DNA of 64,000 bases, from contig VCMS01000012.1 in assembly GCA_022539475.1 (NCBI GenBank), positions 186,001 to 250,000 of the forward strand. Reading direction: 5' to 3'. The notes under the pieces are model-generated. The model worked only from the letters and a program-made list of their open reading frames with translations. It made no database searches and had not been told where the DNA came from. Positions 28,020 through 38,949 of the stretch are shown here, one piece after another. Position 1 is the stretch's first letter, and each line of letters opens with the position of its first letter. Source of the stretch: Gracilaria domingensis. Lineage: Eukaryota; Rhodophyta; Florideophyceae; Gracilariales; Gracilariaceae. Both the position numbers and the translations under genes were made by a program.

Positions 28020-31000
28020 ATGGGACAGCTCGACAAGTTTCCTGAACGGCTTGAGAAGCTGTACAAAGCGTGGAAAGACGGAACTGTGAATTGCTTCAAA
28101 GATACTCAAGCAGTGTTAATCGCAACTGGCGTCTACGATGCCGACGCTGACATTGGCTATCTCAAGTCGTTTGCTCTTGTTACATGGCTGTTTGGGGCTG
28201 AGTTGCAGGGAGTTGTAATCGTCTTGTCGAAGAATGAAGTTCTGCTCGCTTTCGGAAAGCAGGATTATTCTGGGCTCTCTGGTCTGAAAGCAAAAGCCAC
28301 GGACACACGTCCTAAAATTACTGTCATATCCTCAGAAGACGAGCAGACGTTGCGATCCTCTGTACAAAGCGCCGTCACCGGGGCCACAAAGGTTGCCGTT
28401 TTGACCAAGGAGCTTTCGTCACAAGAAGGGCCTTCTGCAGCCATTGTAAAGAAGGCGGTTGCTGATGTACCAAAAGTAAATCTTGCTCCCGGTATAGCAT
28501 CAGTGTTGGCGGTCAAAGATTCCGACGAGGAGAAGCATGTAAAACGGGCTTCATATCTTAGTGCCCATGTAATGAGATTCTCCCTCACAGAACGAATTGA
28601 AAAAACCATTGATCAAGATCGCAGAACTACCCACACAACTCTGTCGGACTATGCTGAAGAAGCCATTCTCAACCCCAGCAAGGCAAAGCTTGGTTCGTTG
28701 AAGGCAGACCTTTGTGATCCATGTTATCCACCAATTATTCAAAGCGCGGGCTTGCAATCCAAGGACCGGAAGTTTGACCTACGTCCAAGCGCGGAGAGTA
28801 CAGACGACTATCTTGCTTTTGGTTGCATCGTCGCCAGCATTGGGGCTCGCTTCAATTTTTATTGCAGTAATATATCCAGAACCTTGTTCATAGCACCGTC
28901 AAAGACGCAGGGAGCGGTGTATGAAGCTGTTTTAGAGGCACAGGAAGCTGCAATTCGAGCTCTTACACCAGGAAAGCCATTGAAAGATGCGTATGCGGCA
29001 GCATCGAAAACTCTGAGAACACGAAGTCAGACCAAGAACTCCGATGGTATTACATTGCCTAATCTTAAGGCCACGATGACCAAGAATGTAGGTTTTGGAA
29101 TGGGAATTGAGTTTCGAGACAGCTCTTTTGTGTTGAATGCGAAGAATGAAACCAAAGTGGAAAAGGGTATGGTGTTTAATGTTTCTGTGGGTGTGCAGAA
29201 CGTCGTAGACCCGGACAATGGAAACTATTCTGTGCTCATTGCCGATACAGTCCATGTGCGAGATGAGAAAATGGGTCCAGAGGTTTTCACATTCAAAAGT
29301 CGCAAGGATTTCAAGCATATTAGCTACCAGTATGAAGCGGAGGAGGAGAGGGATGACCTCAGTGAGGACAGTAGAGAAAATCCGAAAGATCGAAAAAGAA
29401 ATGACCGCTCTTCACGCAGCAATGGCCATGCTGCCGTGATAAACGACGACAGGGAAACCGGTCGTGGTCGCCGCAGAGGTAATGTGGACACGGCGCAGAT
29501 AGCCGAAAATGAAGAGGAGGAAGCACGCCGCAGGAAACATCAAGAAGTTCTTGCAAAGAAGATGCTGGACCGCGGGCGCTCCCGACTGAAGGGTGGTAAC
29601 ATTCTCACAGTTGATGATATCAAGGTTGAGGAGAAAAAGCTTCTTGATGAAATTCGAGCATACGATACTCCAGCGAACTTTCCGACGGTCAAACCTCGGT
29701 CGATTGTTGTGGACATGCAGGCTGAAACCGTCATCGTCCCCATACATGGAGTGCCGGTACCATTCCATATTTCGACACTGAAGAACGCTACCAAATCAGA
29801 TGAAGGTCAATACAGTTATCTTCGTATTAACTTTCATACGCCCCACGCAGCTGCGAGAAGTCAGGGACGTCCAGATAATACACCAAGGTTTCCAGGATTT
29901 GCTGTTCGAGATGGTACAACAGCAGCCTTCATCAAAGAGTTTACTTTTAGATCTTCAAACCCGTTGAATCTTACTGACTGTCTTCGGAAAATCAAAGAGC
30001 TTCGAAAACGGGCAAACGAGAAAGGTAGAGTGGCAAGAGAGAAAGAAACGCTGGTCTCACAGCAAAACTTGGTGATTGAGCGAAGGTCGCTGGTCTCTCT
30101 TTCTGAAGTAGCGGTGCGACCGCCTATGGCGAAGGGGAAGAACAACGTTGGCATTCTTGAAGCGCACACTAACGGATTCCGGTACAGATGCCGCTCCGGA
30201 AACGTTGAGATTATTTATGCAAACATCCGAAATGCGTTCTTCCAAGAAGCAGATAAGGAGTTGTTGGTGATTCTCCATTTCCATCTGAAGAATGAAATTA
30301 TGATTGGCACGAAGAAGGTGAAGGACATTCAGTTTTATGTTCAAGTGATGGAAGCTGTGGTGAAGCTGAATGAGAATCGGAGGCGTCAGTTTGATCAAGA
30401 CGAACTGGAAGAAGAGCAAAGGGAACGGGAACTACGCAACCGGACAAACAGAAACTTCTTGAAGTTCACAAAGCAAGTTGAAGAAAGATACAACCTTGAA
30501 TTTGATATTCCGTACCGTCAATTGCAATTCACAGGCGCACCGCGGTCAGTGTCTGTGACTTTATTGCCAACAGTTTCATGCATTGTCAATCTTACAGAGT
30601 GGCCGCCATTCATCCTGAACCTTGAAGACGTAGAAGTAGCGCACTTTGAAAGAGTGATATTCCAACTACGCATGTTTGACGTTGTGTTTGTGTTCAAAGG
30701 GTTTGAGGATGATCCTGCGGCGACTGGGAAGGCAGCCAAGGATTACTGGATGCGCATCAGCTCGATTCCAATGGAGGAGTTGACGCCGCTGAAGCGTTAT
30801 CTGGATGAGCAAAACATCAAGTACTACGAGACCAAGGCAAGTCTGCAATGGAACGAGGTGCTCAAGAACATCCGGTATGATCTGGAGGACTTCTATGACC
30901 GGGGGGGATGGAACTTTTTGTCAACAGATGAGCCTGTGGATGGCGAGGAAGGGAGCGAAGATGGGCAGGACAGTCTGGACGGCGACGCAGAGTTTGCGCT

Positions 31001-31316
31001 TAGCCAGTCTGAAGACGCGTACGGAAGTAGCGAGGAGAGTAGTGAGGACAGTGACAGTGACGCATTTGATGCCAAACGCGAGCTGGAGGGACAGTCGGAC
31101 GAGGGAGAGGACGACTTGAGCTCGGATGAAGAGGGGTTGGAGTGGGATGAGCTGGAGCGCAACGCGCGTGCGGACGACATGAGAAAGGGGAACGCTTCGG
31201 ACGACGAAGGGCGAGGGCGGAGAAGTCGGAAGTCTCGCGGGGGTGGGGGTGGGGGTGGGGGTCGGCGCGCGATGGGAGGCGGTTCTTCGCGCAAGCGCAG
31301 TCGGAGGAATCGCTGA
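28020..31316 (+). CDS. SPT16: FACT complex subunit SPT16
   Basis: The large subunit of the FACT histone chaperone, which loosens and rebuilds nucleosomes during transcription and replication; nuclear. It is 1098 residues, near the usual 1000-1050. The N-terminal lobe has FPERLEKLYKAWK; a pita-bread, aminopeptidase-like but non-catalytic domain follows (about residues 180-450, with NVGFGMGIEFRDS, KGMVFNVSVGVQNV and YSVLIADTVHV). The middle/Rtt106-like region includes KGGNILTVDDIKVEEKK, FPGFAVRDGTTAAFIKEFT, the SRSGNVEIIYANI-type strand and DIPYRQLQFTGAPRS. It ends in an acidic tail (SEDSDSD, SDEGEDDLSSDEEGLEW) and a basic Gly-rich terminus. The ATG at 28020 is used. A poly(A)-signal-like AATAATAAAT occurs at about 31421. 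Its partner SSRP1/POB3 is not in the window. Confidence 0.96.
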   Translation: MGQLDKFPERLEKLYKAWKDGTVNCFKDTQAVLIATGVYDADADIGYLKSFALVTWLFGAELQGVVIVLSKNEVLLAFGKQDYSGLSGLKAKATDTRPKITVISSEDEQTLRSSVQSAVTGATKVAVLTKELSSQEGPSAAIVKKAVADVPKVNLAPGIASVLAVKDSDEEKHVKRASYLSAHVMRFSLTERIEKTIDQDRRTTHTTLSDYAEEAILNPSKAKLGSLKADLCDPCYPPIIQSAGLQSKDRKFDLRPSAESTDDYLAFGCIVASIGARFNFYCSNISRTLFIAPSKTQGAVYEAVLEAQEAAIRALTPGKPLKDAYAAASKTLRTRSQTKNSDGITLPNLKATMTKNVGFGMGIEFRDSSFVLNAKNETKVEKGMVFNVSVGVQNVVDPDNGNYSVLIADTVHVRDEKMGPEVFTFKSRKDFKHISYQYEAEEERDDLSEDSRENPKDRKRNDRSSRSNGHAAVINDDRETGRGRRRGNVDTAQIAENEEEEARRRKHQEVLAKKMLDRGRSRLKGGNILTVDDIKVEEKKLLDEIRAYDTPANFPTVKPRSIVVDMQAETVIVPIHGVPVPFHISTLKNATKSDEGQYSYLRINFHTPHAAARSQGRPDNTPRFPGFAVRDGTTAAFIKEFTFRSSNPLNLTDCLRKIKELRKRANEKGRVAREKETLVSQQNLVIERRSLVSLSEVAVRPPMAKGKNNVGILEAHTNGFRYRCRSGNVEIIYANIRNAFFQEADKELLVILHFHLKNEIMIGTKKVKDIQFYVQVMEAVVKLNENRRRQFDQDELEEEQRERELRNRTNRNFLKFTKQVEERYNLEFDIPYRQLQFTGAPRSVSVTLLPTVSCIVNLTEWPPFILNLEDVEVAHFERVIFQLRMFDVVFVFKGFEDDPAATGKAAKDYWMRISSIPMEELTPLKRYLDEQNIKYYETKASLQWNEVLKNIRYDLEDFYDRGGWNFLSTDEPVDGEEGSEDGQDSLDGDAEFALSQSEDAYGSSEESSEDSDSDAFDAKRELEGQSDEGEDDLSSDEEGLEWDELERNARADDMRKGNASDDEGRGRRSRKSRGGGGGGGGRRAMGGGSSRKRSRRNR

Positions 31317-31694
31317 CGGGGGGAAGGCAGGGCGAGGAGGGGGCAGCAATGTGTTTTGAGTGAAAGGGATAGAAGAATGATTATCAAGGAGAAGAAACGT
31401 AACGATACAAGTACATTGCAAATAATAAATCATATAACAAGGTGTGCATTTCGATTGGCCGTTTCCGCGCTGGGGGCGGCGGCCCATGTTTATAAAGCGG
31501 GCACGGATAGCAATGCCCTAAAGCTTTTCACGCGATACAGAGTACAAGGGTAGGCCACCGGGGCGGATGGAGAGATACAGCGGAGGCCAATCGCAGGGAG
31601 AACGCAGTGCGGACCGCGCGCCGAAACGTGTGCGCCTGATCAAGAGCCCATCGCAGAAGCTTGCTGGCGTGAGGGCTCGACGTTTAATCCTCTT
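31317..31694. other. Region between convergent genes with a promoter-like array
   Basis: 378 bp between the SPT16 and BuGZ stops. Besides the expected 3' ends, the plus strand holds ATTGG (inverted CCAAT, about 31454), GGGGGCGGCGG (about 31472) and TATAAAG (31491-31497) in promoter order. The only frame downstream (31567-31848, 93 codons) is antisense to BuGZ and matches nothing I know. Confidence 0.45.
31491..31497 (+). promoter_or_regulatory. Orphan TATA box with upstream CCAAT and GC boxes
   Basis: TATAAAG, preceded at about 20 bp by GGGGGCGGCGG and at about 37 bp by an inverted CCAAT. It lies on the plus strand with no recognised downstream gene, so it may drive a small or non-coding transcript. 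Confidence 0.35.
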
Positions 31695-32825
31695 CTATGA
31701 CGTGGTGGCACAGCGCGGTTTGGTCACATACCTGGGAAGCTGTGCTCGCTGCTCCTCCGGACTGCAGTGGCTCAGCTCGAAAATGATCTTTCCCTGCGGC
31801 TCCGGCACGTTGTTGGCGGCCGCCTCCGCAGCGGTGTCGGCCGGTTGAGATGGGTACAATTGCTGCGGCGCGTGTATTTGATGGTGCTGTTGCTGAGAGG
31901 CGTTGTCGCCCTTCTGGGCTGCGTAGTGATTGTAATCAGCCTGGGGTAACCGTGGGGCTTCTACAGGTGGATATGCGACGTTGTGTGAGTTTGGGGGGTT
32001 TGGTTGAGATCGAAGCGGGTCGGGCTGCGCAGCACTTGCATACGCGGTCCTCAGAGGTGGGAGTCGTGCTGTTGGCGCGTAGTTGTACGACGCTGTTTGT
32101 GGGTAACTGGCGTAGAGAGCGGCGTTTCCAGACGGCGGATAGGCTGGCGGTGCGGGTGCAGACGAGTAAGGCGTGTGCGCGGCGTTGTAATTGGGCCTTA
32201 AAGCATTATAAGCATACGGGTAGTTTGGGGGGGAATGGGTGGAGGGTGGTAGTGAATAAGGGTACGCGGCGGCCGGTTGTTGTTGTCGAGGTTGTTGTTG
32301 TTGTTGTTGTTGTTGTTGTTGCTGCTGTTGTTGGTAGGGATGGGAAGCGGCGTGGGTGGCAGGTTGGGCTGCGTACGAATATTGATGTGACGGGGCGTAG
32401 GGTGCAGGCGGCGCGGCGGAAGTTATGTAGGCGGGGCGCGCGTTGACGTAGGCGGACGCGGGCGCGTTGTGCGGCACGCCGATGGGGGAAAGACGATGGT
32501 CCCTCGGGCGCTTGGGGCGATTGGCGCCGTCGAGCGCGGCGTAGTACGAGTCGGGAATGCCGCTCATGCCAAGCACGTCGACGGCGACAGACTCGCGGCC
32601 CGGGATGGAGTTGGGCACGACCGTGACGCGCGAGTTGTGCATCTGCTCGGCATGCACGAGCACGCTCTGGATGGAGAGCATGCGCTTGTTGCAGCCGGGG
32701 CAGCGAAAATGCTTCTCGCGCTGGTGCGCGAGCAGCTCCTGCTCCTGCTGGAAGGTGCGGTCACAGTAGTAGCAGAAGATGCGGTCGCGCGCATTGGGCG
32801 CGGCGCGCTTCTTCTTGCGACCCAT
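31695..32825 (-). CDS. BuGZ/ZNF207/SUF4-family zinc-finger protein
   Basis: A 376-residue protein starting MGRKKKRAAPNARDRIFCYY, the signature opening of the ZNF207 (BuGZ)/plant SUF4 family. Two C2H2 fingers follow: Cys18, Cys21, His34, His39 and Cys42, Cys45, His58, His63. Then comes the family-specific block VTVVPNSIPGRESVAVDVLG and MSGIPDSYYAALDG. The remainder is low-complexity Pro/Tyr/Ala/Gln with a run of 14 Gln (about residue 190), like the phase-separating tail of BuGZ. Animal members bind microtubules and Bub3 at kinetochores; SUF4 is a transcription factor. Which role applies here cannot be told. The start is the ATG at 32825; upstream codons lack an ATG. Confidence 0.9.
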   Translation of the reverse strand: MGRKKKRAAPNARDRIFCYYCDRTFQQEQELLAHQREKHFRCPGCNKRMLSIQSVLVHAEQMHNSRVTVVPNSIPGRESVAVDVLGMSGIPDSYYAALDGANRPKRPRDHRLSPIGVPHNAPASAYVNARPAYITSAAPPAPYAPSHQYSYAAQPATHAASHPYQQQQQQQQQQQQQQPRQQQPAAAYPYSLPPSTHSPPNYPYAYNALRPNYNAAHTPYSSAPAPPAYPPSGNAALYASYPQTASYNYAPTARLPPLRTAYASAAQPDPLRSQPNPPNSHNVAYPPVEAPRLPQADYNHYAAQKGDNASQQQHHQIHAPQQLYPSQPADTAAEAAANNVPEPQGKIIFELSHCSPEEQRAQLPRYVTKPRCATTS

Positions 32826-33318
32826 GCGGGCGGGCGGGGCGGCGGCAGCGCTGGAGACGGGGGGCGACCAGGCGGCGGCGGCGGCGGCGGCGGCTGGAGT
32901 GTGTGGCAGAGTCTGCGCCAGCGGCGGCAACGATCTGCAATGTGCTCGGCGCGCGCGCGCCGTAGGAGGGGGGGGGCGAGGCGCGCCTTAAAATTGGCGC
33001 GCTCCCGCGCGCGCGCCGCGCCGCGCCGCGCTGCGTACACGCGCGCGTCGAACGAACAGTAAGCGCCGGCGGCCCGCGGCCAATGGGCGCGCGACAAATG
33101 CGAGGCGCGGCCGCCCATTCGCGCACGCGACGCGTCGACGCGCGCGCACACGCGCCATGACGCCGCCGCCCGCGCGCGCCGCCGCGCCGCGCGCCCATAC
33201 ACTGTCATAGATACACCGTCGCGCAGATACAGCCTCCACTCCACCACGTGCGCTCTTTTAAGATTATATCCACACACACTATGCCTACGCTCCCACTTTC
33301 TCTAACAAAATCTCCCCC
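32826..33318. other. Promoter region of the BuGZ-like gene
   Basis: 493 bp, extremely CpG-rich (33000-33190), with CCAAT at about 33080. It contains the BuGZ upstream region and the 3' end of the Miro gene. No other gene is supported. Confidence 0.5.
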
Positions 33319-35422
33319 TCACGTCGCCTTCCTCGAGTAGTATTCATACGCCCGTTTCCCCGCATATATTACAACTCCCCCCGCCACCGCCAGCGCCGTC
33401 CACTTCGCCGCCGTCGCCAGCGACGATCCTCGCTCCGACATCCCCTCGTAGTAATCTCGGCAGATCACCTCCGGGTGCAGCGCCACGCCCAGCAGGTCCA
33501 CGTACAGCGACCCAAACTCCCCGTCCACCACTGACACGCGCGTCGCCGTCGGCAGGTCCCGTTCCACGCACAACTGATCCGCCCGCGCCAGCACGTTCTT
33601 TCCACTGTCCATCATCTCCGACGTCAAGCACGCCACCAGCACGAACGGCATCTTAATTGCCGGCTTCTTCGCGTCCACAGCCTGCCAAATCAGTCGCGCC
33701 TTCTCCAGCGACTCTTCACTGCCCGCGTCGAACACGATGCACATTACGTCCGTGCTCTCCAGCTCGCTTCTCGATGCAAAAAAGGAGCTCATGCCTTCCT
33801 CCGCCACCTGGCGCAGAACCACCGTCTTGCTCTTGTCAGAGCGCAAGTCGTTTTCGTCCCGTTCCACATACGTCACATCAGCGCCCGACATGATGTTCTC
33901 GTCGCCCGTGCCACTACCGCTCATTCCCACCAGACCGCGCACAATGCCAGCCTTGAGACTGCTGTCGCTCCCAAGTACAGCAACGCGAACCACATCCTTA
34001 CTTACAGCTCGATTATATCGATCCCGTCTCTTTCCCTTTGTTACCTTGAGCGCACTCTTTTCATCGTTGTAACCAAGATATCGAAAACTGAGCAGGCAGT
34101 CTTTCACGCTGTCCATTAGATACATTGTCCACCGTGCCATGAACGCTTCGAGCGTCATGTACCCCTCCTTGCCATCTTCATCACACTGATTTGTCAGTCT
34201 GTCGCCCAAAACTTTCTTCTTCACTGCAAACGGTCCGTCAGGACACGCAGCAAATAGCTTGCGCAGTTCATTAGGAGACAGCATTCCATCTGCATCGGAG
34301 TCGGCTGCCGCAAACAGATTTCCCAGAAAGTTCTTCCCTTCCGCACTCAGTTCAATTGTCTGATCGTCGTTGCAGGCCGGGATCTCAGATTCGTCTAATT
34401 GTAGTCGCATATCGTCGTCATACCCGAACTTGCGCAGCACGATCCACGTAGTTTCCAGCCTTCCTTTCTGCACGAAAAGAGTGTGCAAAAATATGAAGCC
34501 CTCTTCTGACAGAGATCCGTCCGCATTGATACCGTTCTGCGGACAGCTTTCGCTGACCACCTTCTTGACACCTTCCAACTCTTCTTCCTTCAAGTACACA
34601 CTGAAGCAATGATATTGAAAGTCATTCAGCTCCTTGTCGTTGAGACCTCCGTCGCCATCCTTGTCACAAAGCTTGAAGATTCGACGCAAAGCGGTACTTG
34701 CATCAGGCTTCAGACAATGAGTATCGACGTCGTATACTTGACCGGTGGGATACAGTACCGCCTTTTGCGCAAAGTAAAACACTTCTGAAATGTTAGACAC
34801 GGTTTTTGCAGAGCATTCGATGCAAACGTCAACCTCTCTAAAGTCATCCATAATGGGCTTAATAAACTCCTCCATCTTGGCGGCGGCAGATGGATCTGCA
34901 ATGCCGCCTCTCACGTCGATCTTGTTTCCGACGAGAATCACGGGAACATTGAGTTGGGCGGCTCGGAACTTGGGTAACCAATGTGAAGATACTCTCTTGG
35001 ATGACAAGTCATTGTTCACGTCATACACGAGCACGATTACATCGGCAGCTTTGAGCTGCTCATCCACAACTTCCACTTGGTTGGGGTCTCCTGGAGTATC
35101 GACGATGGCAACATTGACTCGTTCGGGCGTTACGTTCTTTGGTACGACGACAACTGGGAGCACAGGTTGTACATTGGGTTGAAACTTTTCTGTGATGAGA
35201 ACCTCGATGATGGAAGTCTTTCCAACCTTCTCTGTGGAGCAACACATAAAGGGTGGAGGGGTTTATGACATATATATATACATATATTGTTTTATATAAG
35301 TTAGACACAGACACAGAGATCAAGATCGACTCGGTAGCACCAGGAAAGAAGGGAGAACAAGCAAACACATAAAAGGAAAACGTACCATCACCCACCACGA
35401 CAATTCTAGCCGAGTCCTTCAT
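33319..35422 (-). CDS. Miro mitochondrial Rho GTPase, two exons
   Basis: A tail-anchored outer-mitochondrial-membrane GTPase governing mitochondrial motility and ER contacts. Exon 1 (35422-35386) encodes MKDSARIVVVGD; a 154-nt intron (35385-35232, GTACGT..CCACAG) splits the P-loop; exon 2 is 35231-33319. Joining them gives GDEKVGKTS and 649 residues. Domains: GTPase 1 (P-loop 11-19, DTPG about 57, NKID about 115); two EF-hand units (DKDGDGGLNDKE about 202-213, DSDADGMLSPNE about 323-334); a second GTPase-like domain from about 425, whose P-loop reads LGSDSSLKAG and lacks the GKS/T, so it probably does not bind nucleotide normally; and a C-terminal anchor WTALAVAGGVVIYAGKRAYE. The intron contains a TATATATA stretch. 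Confidence 0.94.
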
Positions 35423-37503
35423 ATCAAGTGCAGAGCGTACAAGGCATGCGACGCGGGACTAAACAGCAACAACCGCAAGCAATCACAACGTAGCGGGCAG
35501 CACCGAGTGAAGCGCGGAAATACAAATACCAACAGCAACAGGAGGAGCGTCGATCGTATATGCCACAGCTGCGCGGCGCGCGTGTGCGCAGAATTCGACT
35601 CTTCGATGGGTGCACGCCGCGGGCGCTCTTCTCGTCAACGTGCTGCCGCGCGTCGACCGCGGGCGAAGTTTTCAGAGTCTGAAATTCAGACGGCGTGTTT
35701 CGCGAGCCACAAGTTTTTTCAGCAACTTTCCGAAAGTTTCTCGCCGCCGCCGTCGGTATGAGACGTGGATACGTGTTGGCTCCACGGCGCCGAACAAGCA
35801 CCGTGGGTGGCGCGCGCCGTGTGACGACAGGCTTGGCTGTTTGGTTGGTACCCAAAGGTAATTACCGGTGGGTGGGTGACGGAATTGAACGGCTTCAATT
35901 GTCTCGCGCGCGTACGCGGCGCTTACGGTGGAGGGGAGGACGGTGAGCGTGCGCGCTGCATGTCGAGAAGGACGAGGGTTGCTCACCCTGACAGGAGCGG
36001 AATGGAGCAGGTGGATTTCTGTCAAGACCTACGCGTGGTCCAGCAATGCTGCGGAAGGTGTTCGTTGTTTGAGGCGAGAGAGCGGCGTCGATGGTGACGC
36101 CGGGCATGACGAGCGCAGCACGCGGGTGGAAGAGAAGATTAATGGACACATGTTAACGTTAACAAGCAATAATGGCAGGACGCGAACACGACGCGAGTGC
36201 TTGGTCAGCCGAGGACCGCTCGACTGACGGAGCTCATCTGGATGCCTCCAGGCGTGAGCTGCGCGCGGGTGGAGGCATATGACGAACGGCGTCGAAAAGG
36301 AGAAGGCATGTATGATATGATACGAGGCATCCAACAGCAAGACGCGCCATGAAAAGTGCACGGCTCGCGCATTTGGTTTTCATGGCCGCACGAAAGGGGA
36401 GAGTTGACGCGCGGCCGCGAACGGGAGCAGCAGCGGTGGGACGGGCGCGAGGTTTTGGCCACGTTTATCTGGCGCTGCGTCAGCACTTTGCACGGCAGGC
36501 AGCACGCGCGGCTTTACACGCCGCATACGCGCTTTCGATTGGACGACGCGTTGGATATTGCGGTGGAGATTGTGGTAGTAACACATTGATGTAAGTGCGT
36601 TTTTTTTTCGATCTATCTACGTATGCGGCGATGTTTTTTTTTTTTCATGGCCTCGTCTTCTCTCTGCCCTTCTGCTCCTCACATGCGCTCTCGCGCGCGG
36701 CCGGCTCTCCAGAAGCTTCTTTTCTTCCTTTTCTGCTTTGATGATGACGACTGCTTTTGCGCGCGTTGGCCGCTGCTTACAACTCACCCCGCTTCTCTCC
36801 CGCATGCGGCCGGGATATCTCCGTGCTCTGCTCCGCTTGCGAGGCGGCGGTATCGATAAATTTATCTACCAAGTACGTTTGGAACAGTACTGTGTCTACG
36901 TTACCTCCAAAGTGCGAATACTCTCCCCGCAGTGGAGAAACGCCTGCAAAAAAAAAAAAAAAAAAAAGGCAAAAAGGACCGCCCTCATTTTCTCACGCAC
37001 GTGAACCGTTACCGTTTATGTGACGGTGACCGCCGCCAAAAGAAAAAGGCGCTGCGCGCAAATCAAGCGAAAAACAAGCGCCGGCGACGCGACGATGCGC
37101 TGGCACACCGTGACGAACCGCTGCCGTGACGTGCACAACACGTCACCAGCGGTTGAGCACAAGCACACGCGTGTCGTCCACCCGGCGGCGGCGCGGCGGC
37201 GCGCCCGTGGGGCGGCGCTTTCGTCCGCGCACTGCGCAGCCGCGCCAGAGTGGCGGCCCTGCCTACGAGGCAGAAATGCATGCACGATCGATAGCACACA
37301 CACGCATGCGTTACGTACTCGGTCCATCTGCGGCGAAAAACGTGTGACGGGTTGGTTTACAAATGACAGACTACTCTCTAGCTCGGTTATAATCAATCTA
37401 TCATGTTACTTGTAAGATATACAGCTTTTGCGAATGCAGAGTGTGTACGCACTCGTTTCACTAGCTCAAAAAAGAAAAGGCGGGCGACGCGAGCAACGCT
37501 TGG
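35423..37503. other. 2.1-kb intergenic region without a recognised gene
   Basis: Between the Miro 5' end and the 3' end of the C2H2 gene. Open frames are short and overlap on both strands, as expected of GC-rich DNA. Homopolymers occur at about 36601-36609 and 36636-36646 (T) and 36949-36967 (A, 19 nt). The A run, in the context AAAAAAAGGCAAAAAGG, could be a retroposed tail, but no SINE body was identified. Confidence 0.5.
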
Positions 37504-38172
37504 TTACGAGTTGTTGGCTGCGGCGCTGCGTTCAGCGCCGTTGCTCAAGCGTCTGTTAGTGGCACGCACGGGCGGCGCGTAGATGCCATGCACCGACTGG
37601 CGGTGCTTCATCAGGTGCGTCTTCTGCTTGTACGCTGTGTTACATTGCTCACAAGGGTACGGGCGCAGGTTGAGATGCACGTTGTTCTTGTGGCGTCGGA
37701 GCCCATCCGTGAAGTTGAACTCCTTGCCACACTCGTCGCACTTGTGGCTTCTCTGGTTGAGATGCGCGGCGATGTAGTGCTTCGATTTGTTACTCTTCTC
37801 TGCAAAAGTTTTTCCACAGATTTCGCATGCAAAGTCCTTGATTTTCATGTGCACCACGCGCGTGTGCTTCTTGAGCGAGGAGGCGTCGCCAAACTTGCGC
37901 CCGCAGAGGTGACAGCTTTGCATCTGCCTTTTTCTCCGCTTAGCCGGGTTGTGCTGCAGCGAGGATGACGTGGAAGACGAGCTAGACGACAGCTCGTCCC
38001 TCTTCCTCAGATAGGTGGCGGCCGATAGCAGCTGCTCGAACGCGGGCGGCGCGCGGTGCTGACTGGGCGCTGACGGCGCGGTGTGCACGCCGGGGCGCGC
38101 ATCGTGGGAGGCAGACGGGCTGGAGTTCAACAGGAAGCCGATGGAAACCTTTTCGGAGCAAAGCTGGACCAT
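37504..38172 (-). CDS. C2H2 zinc-finger protein with four tandem fingers
   Basis: A 222-residue, probably nuclear DNA-binding protein. Residues 1-85 are Ser/Pro/Ala-rich and disordered, with a Ser run (DELSSSSSSTSSSLQHN) and a basic cluster (PAKRRKRQMQ). Four adjacent C2H2 fingers follow: CHLCGRKFGDASSLKKH, CEICGKTFAEKSNKSKH, CDECGKEFNFTDGLRRH and CEQCNTAYKQKTHLMKH, each with VH or AH closing the site. The linkers are not the TGEKP type. The ATG at 38172 is chosen because a minus-strand TATA box lies at 38423-38428, so the open Pro/Arg-rich codons further upstream are most likely leader or promoter. The target is unknown; a transcription factor is the natural guess. Confidence 0.85.
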   Translation of the reverse strand: MVQLCSEKVSIGFLLNSSPSASHDARPGVHTAPSAPSQHRAPPAFEQLLSAATYLRKRDELSSSSSSTSSSLQHNPAKRRKRQMQSCHLCGRKFGDASSLKKHTRVVHMKIKDFACEICGKTFAEKSNKSKHYIAAHLNQRSHKCDECGKEFNFTDGLRRHKNNVHLNLRPYPCEQCNTAYKQKTHLMKHRQSVHGIYAPPVRATNRRLSNGAERSAAANNS

Positions 38173-38949
38173 GTGTGAAGGAGAGGACGGCGGGGGGGCG
38201 TTGTCCGGGGCGTTGTCTGGAAGACCGCAAGTAGAAGGCGATGGCGCGTTGCTAGACGCCGTGATGGTGGCAGAAGGCTGGAACAAGAAGAGGAGGCGGG
38301 TGTGGTTGCACGACGCGTAGGGGCGGAGGCCGGGACGTTGGGCAAGGCGGGTGCGCGGGGGAGGGCGACTGTCGAGGGGGGACGGGAAGGGCGGTGCAGG
38401 GCACAGCGACGACGGTCGACGGTTTATAAGCTGTACGGCCGGCAGCCGCCCGCGCCGAAACAGCAACGAGCGCGGCGGCGGCACGTGGCCGGCACGCGCG
38501 CGGCGCTGTAAGTTGGGAGCCGGCGGCATTGGGGCGGGGGGGGGCGGCGCGCCGCCGCGCGCTGTGCCTCGAGAAGCGGCGCGCCGAGATGCTCGCGTTT
38601 CTTTTTCAGGCGGCGCGCATGTCAGTGAATGATGCTTACGCACACGAAAAGCGGCGCTGTGGTTGGCGATTGGCGCTTCGAGCAACCCTGGGGCGCGCGA
38701 CTCGCCGGCCAATCAGCGGCCGTCGCGTGGTGCGCGCCGCCGCTCGCTGCGCGCGGGGCGCTATCCGCGTGTACGCGCTGTGTAAGTGCGCGCTTACAGC
38801 CGGCGGCGCGGCGCGCGCGCGCCGCCGCCTCAACGTGTCGAAAAGGACGAGCGGCGGCGCGCCGTTTCTACCTACCGCGCCACGCGCGCGCGCGCGCGAT
38901 TACCTTCCCGCGCCTCCTTTCTTCTCTCCCAAACCCCCCCCCCGGCAGC
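38173..38949. promoter_or_regulatory. Divergent promoter of the C2H2 and NAPRT genes
   Basis: 777 bp between two divergent ATGs. It contains TATAAA on the minus strand (38423-38428), CCAAT in both orientations (GATTGGCG at about 38667, CCAATCAGC at 38709-38717) and strongly CpG-rich DNA. A bidirectional CpG-island-like promoter is the simplest reading. Confidence 0.5.

Noticed and set aside
31567-31848. 93-codon frame downstream of the orphan TATA box
   Set aside because: Largely antisense to the BuGZ-like gene, with no domain; kept only as a question about the promoter-like array.
36949-36967. 19-nt poly(A) run as a possible SINE or processed-copy tail
   Set aside because: No pol III box, tRNA-like head or target duplication was found around it.
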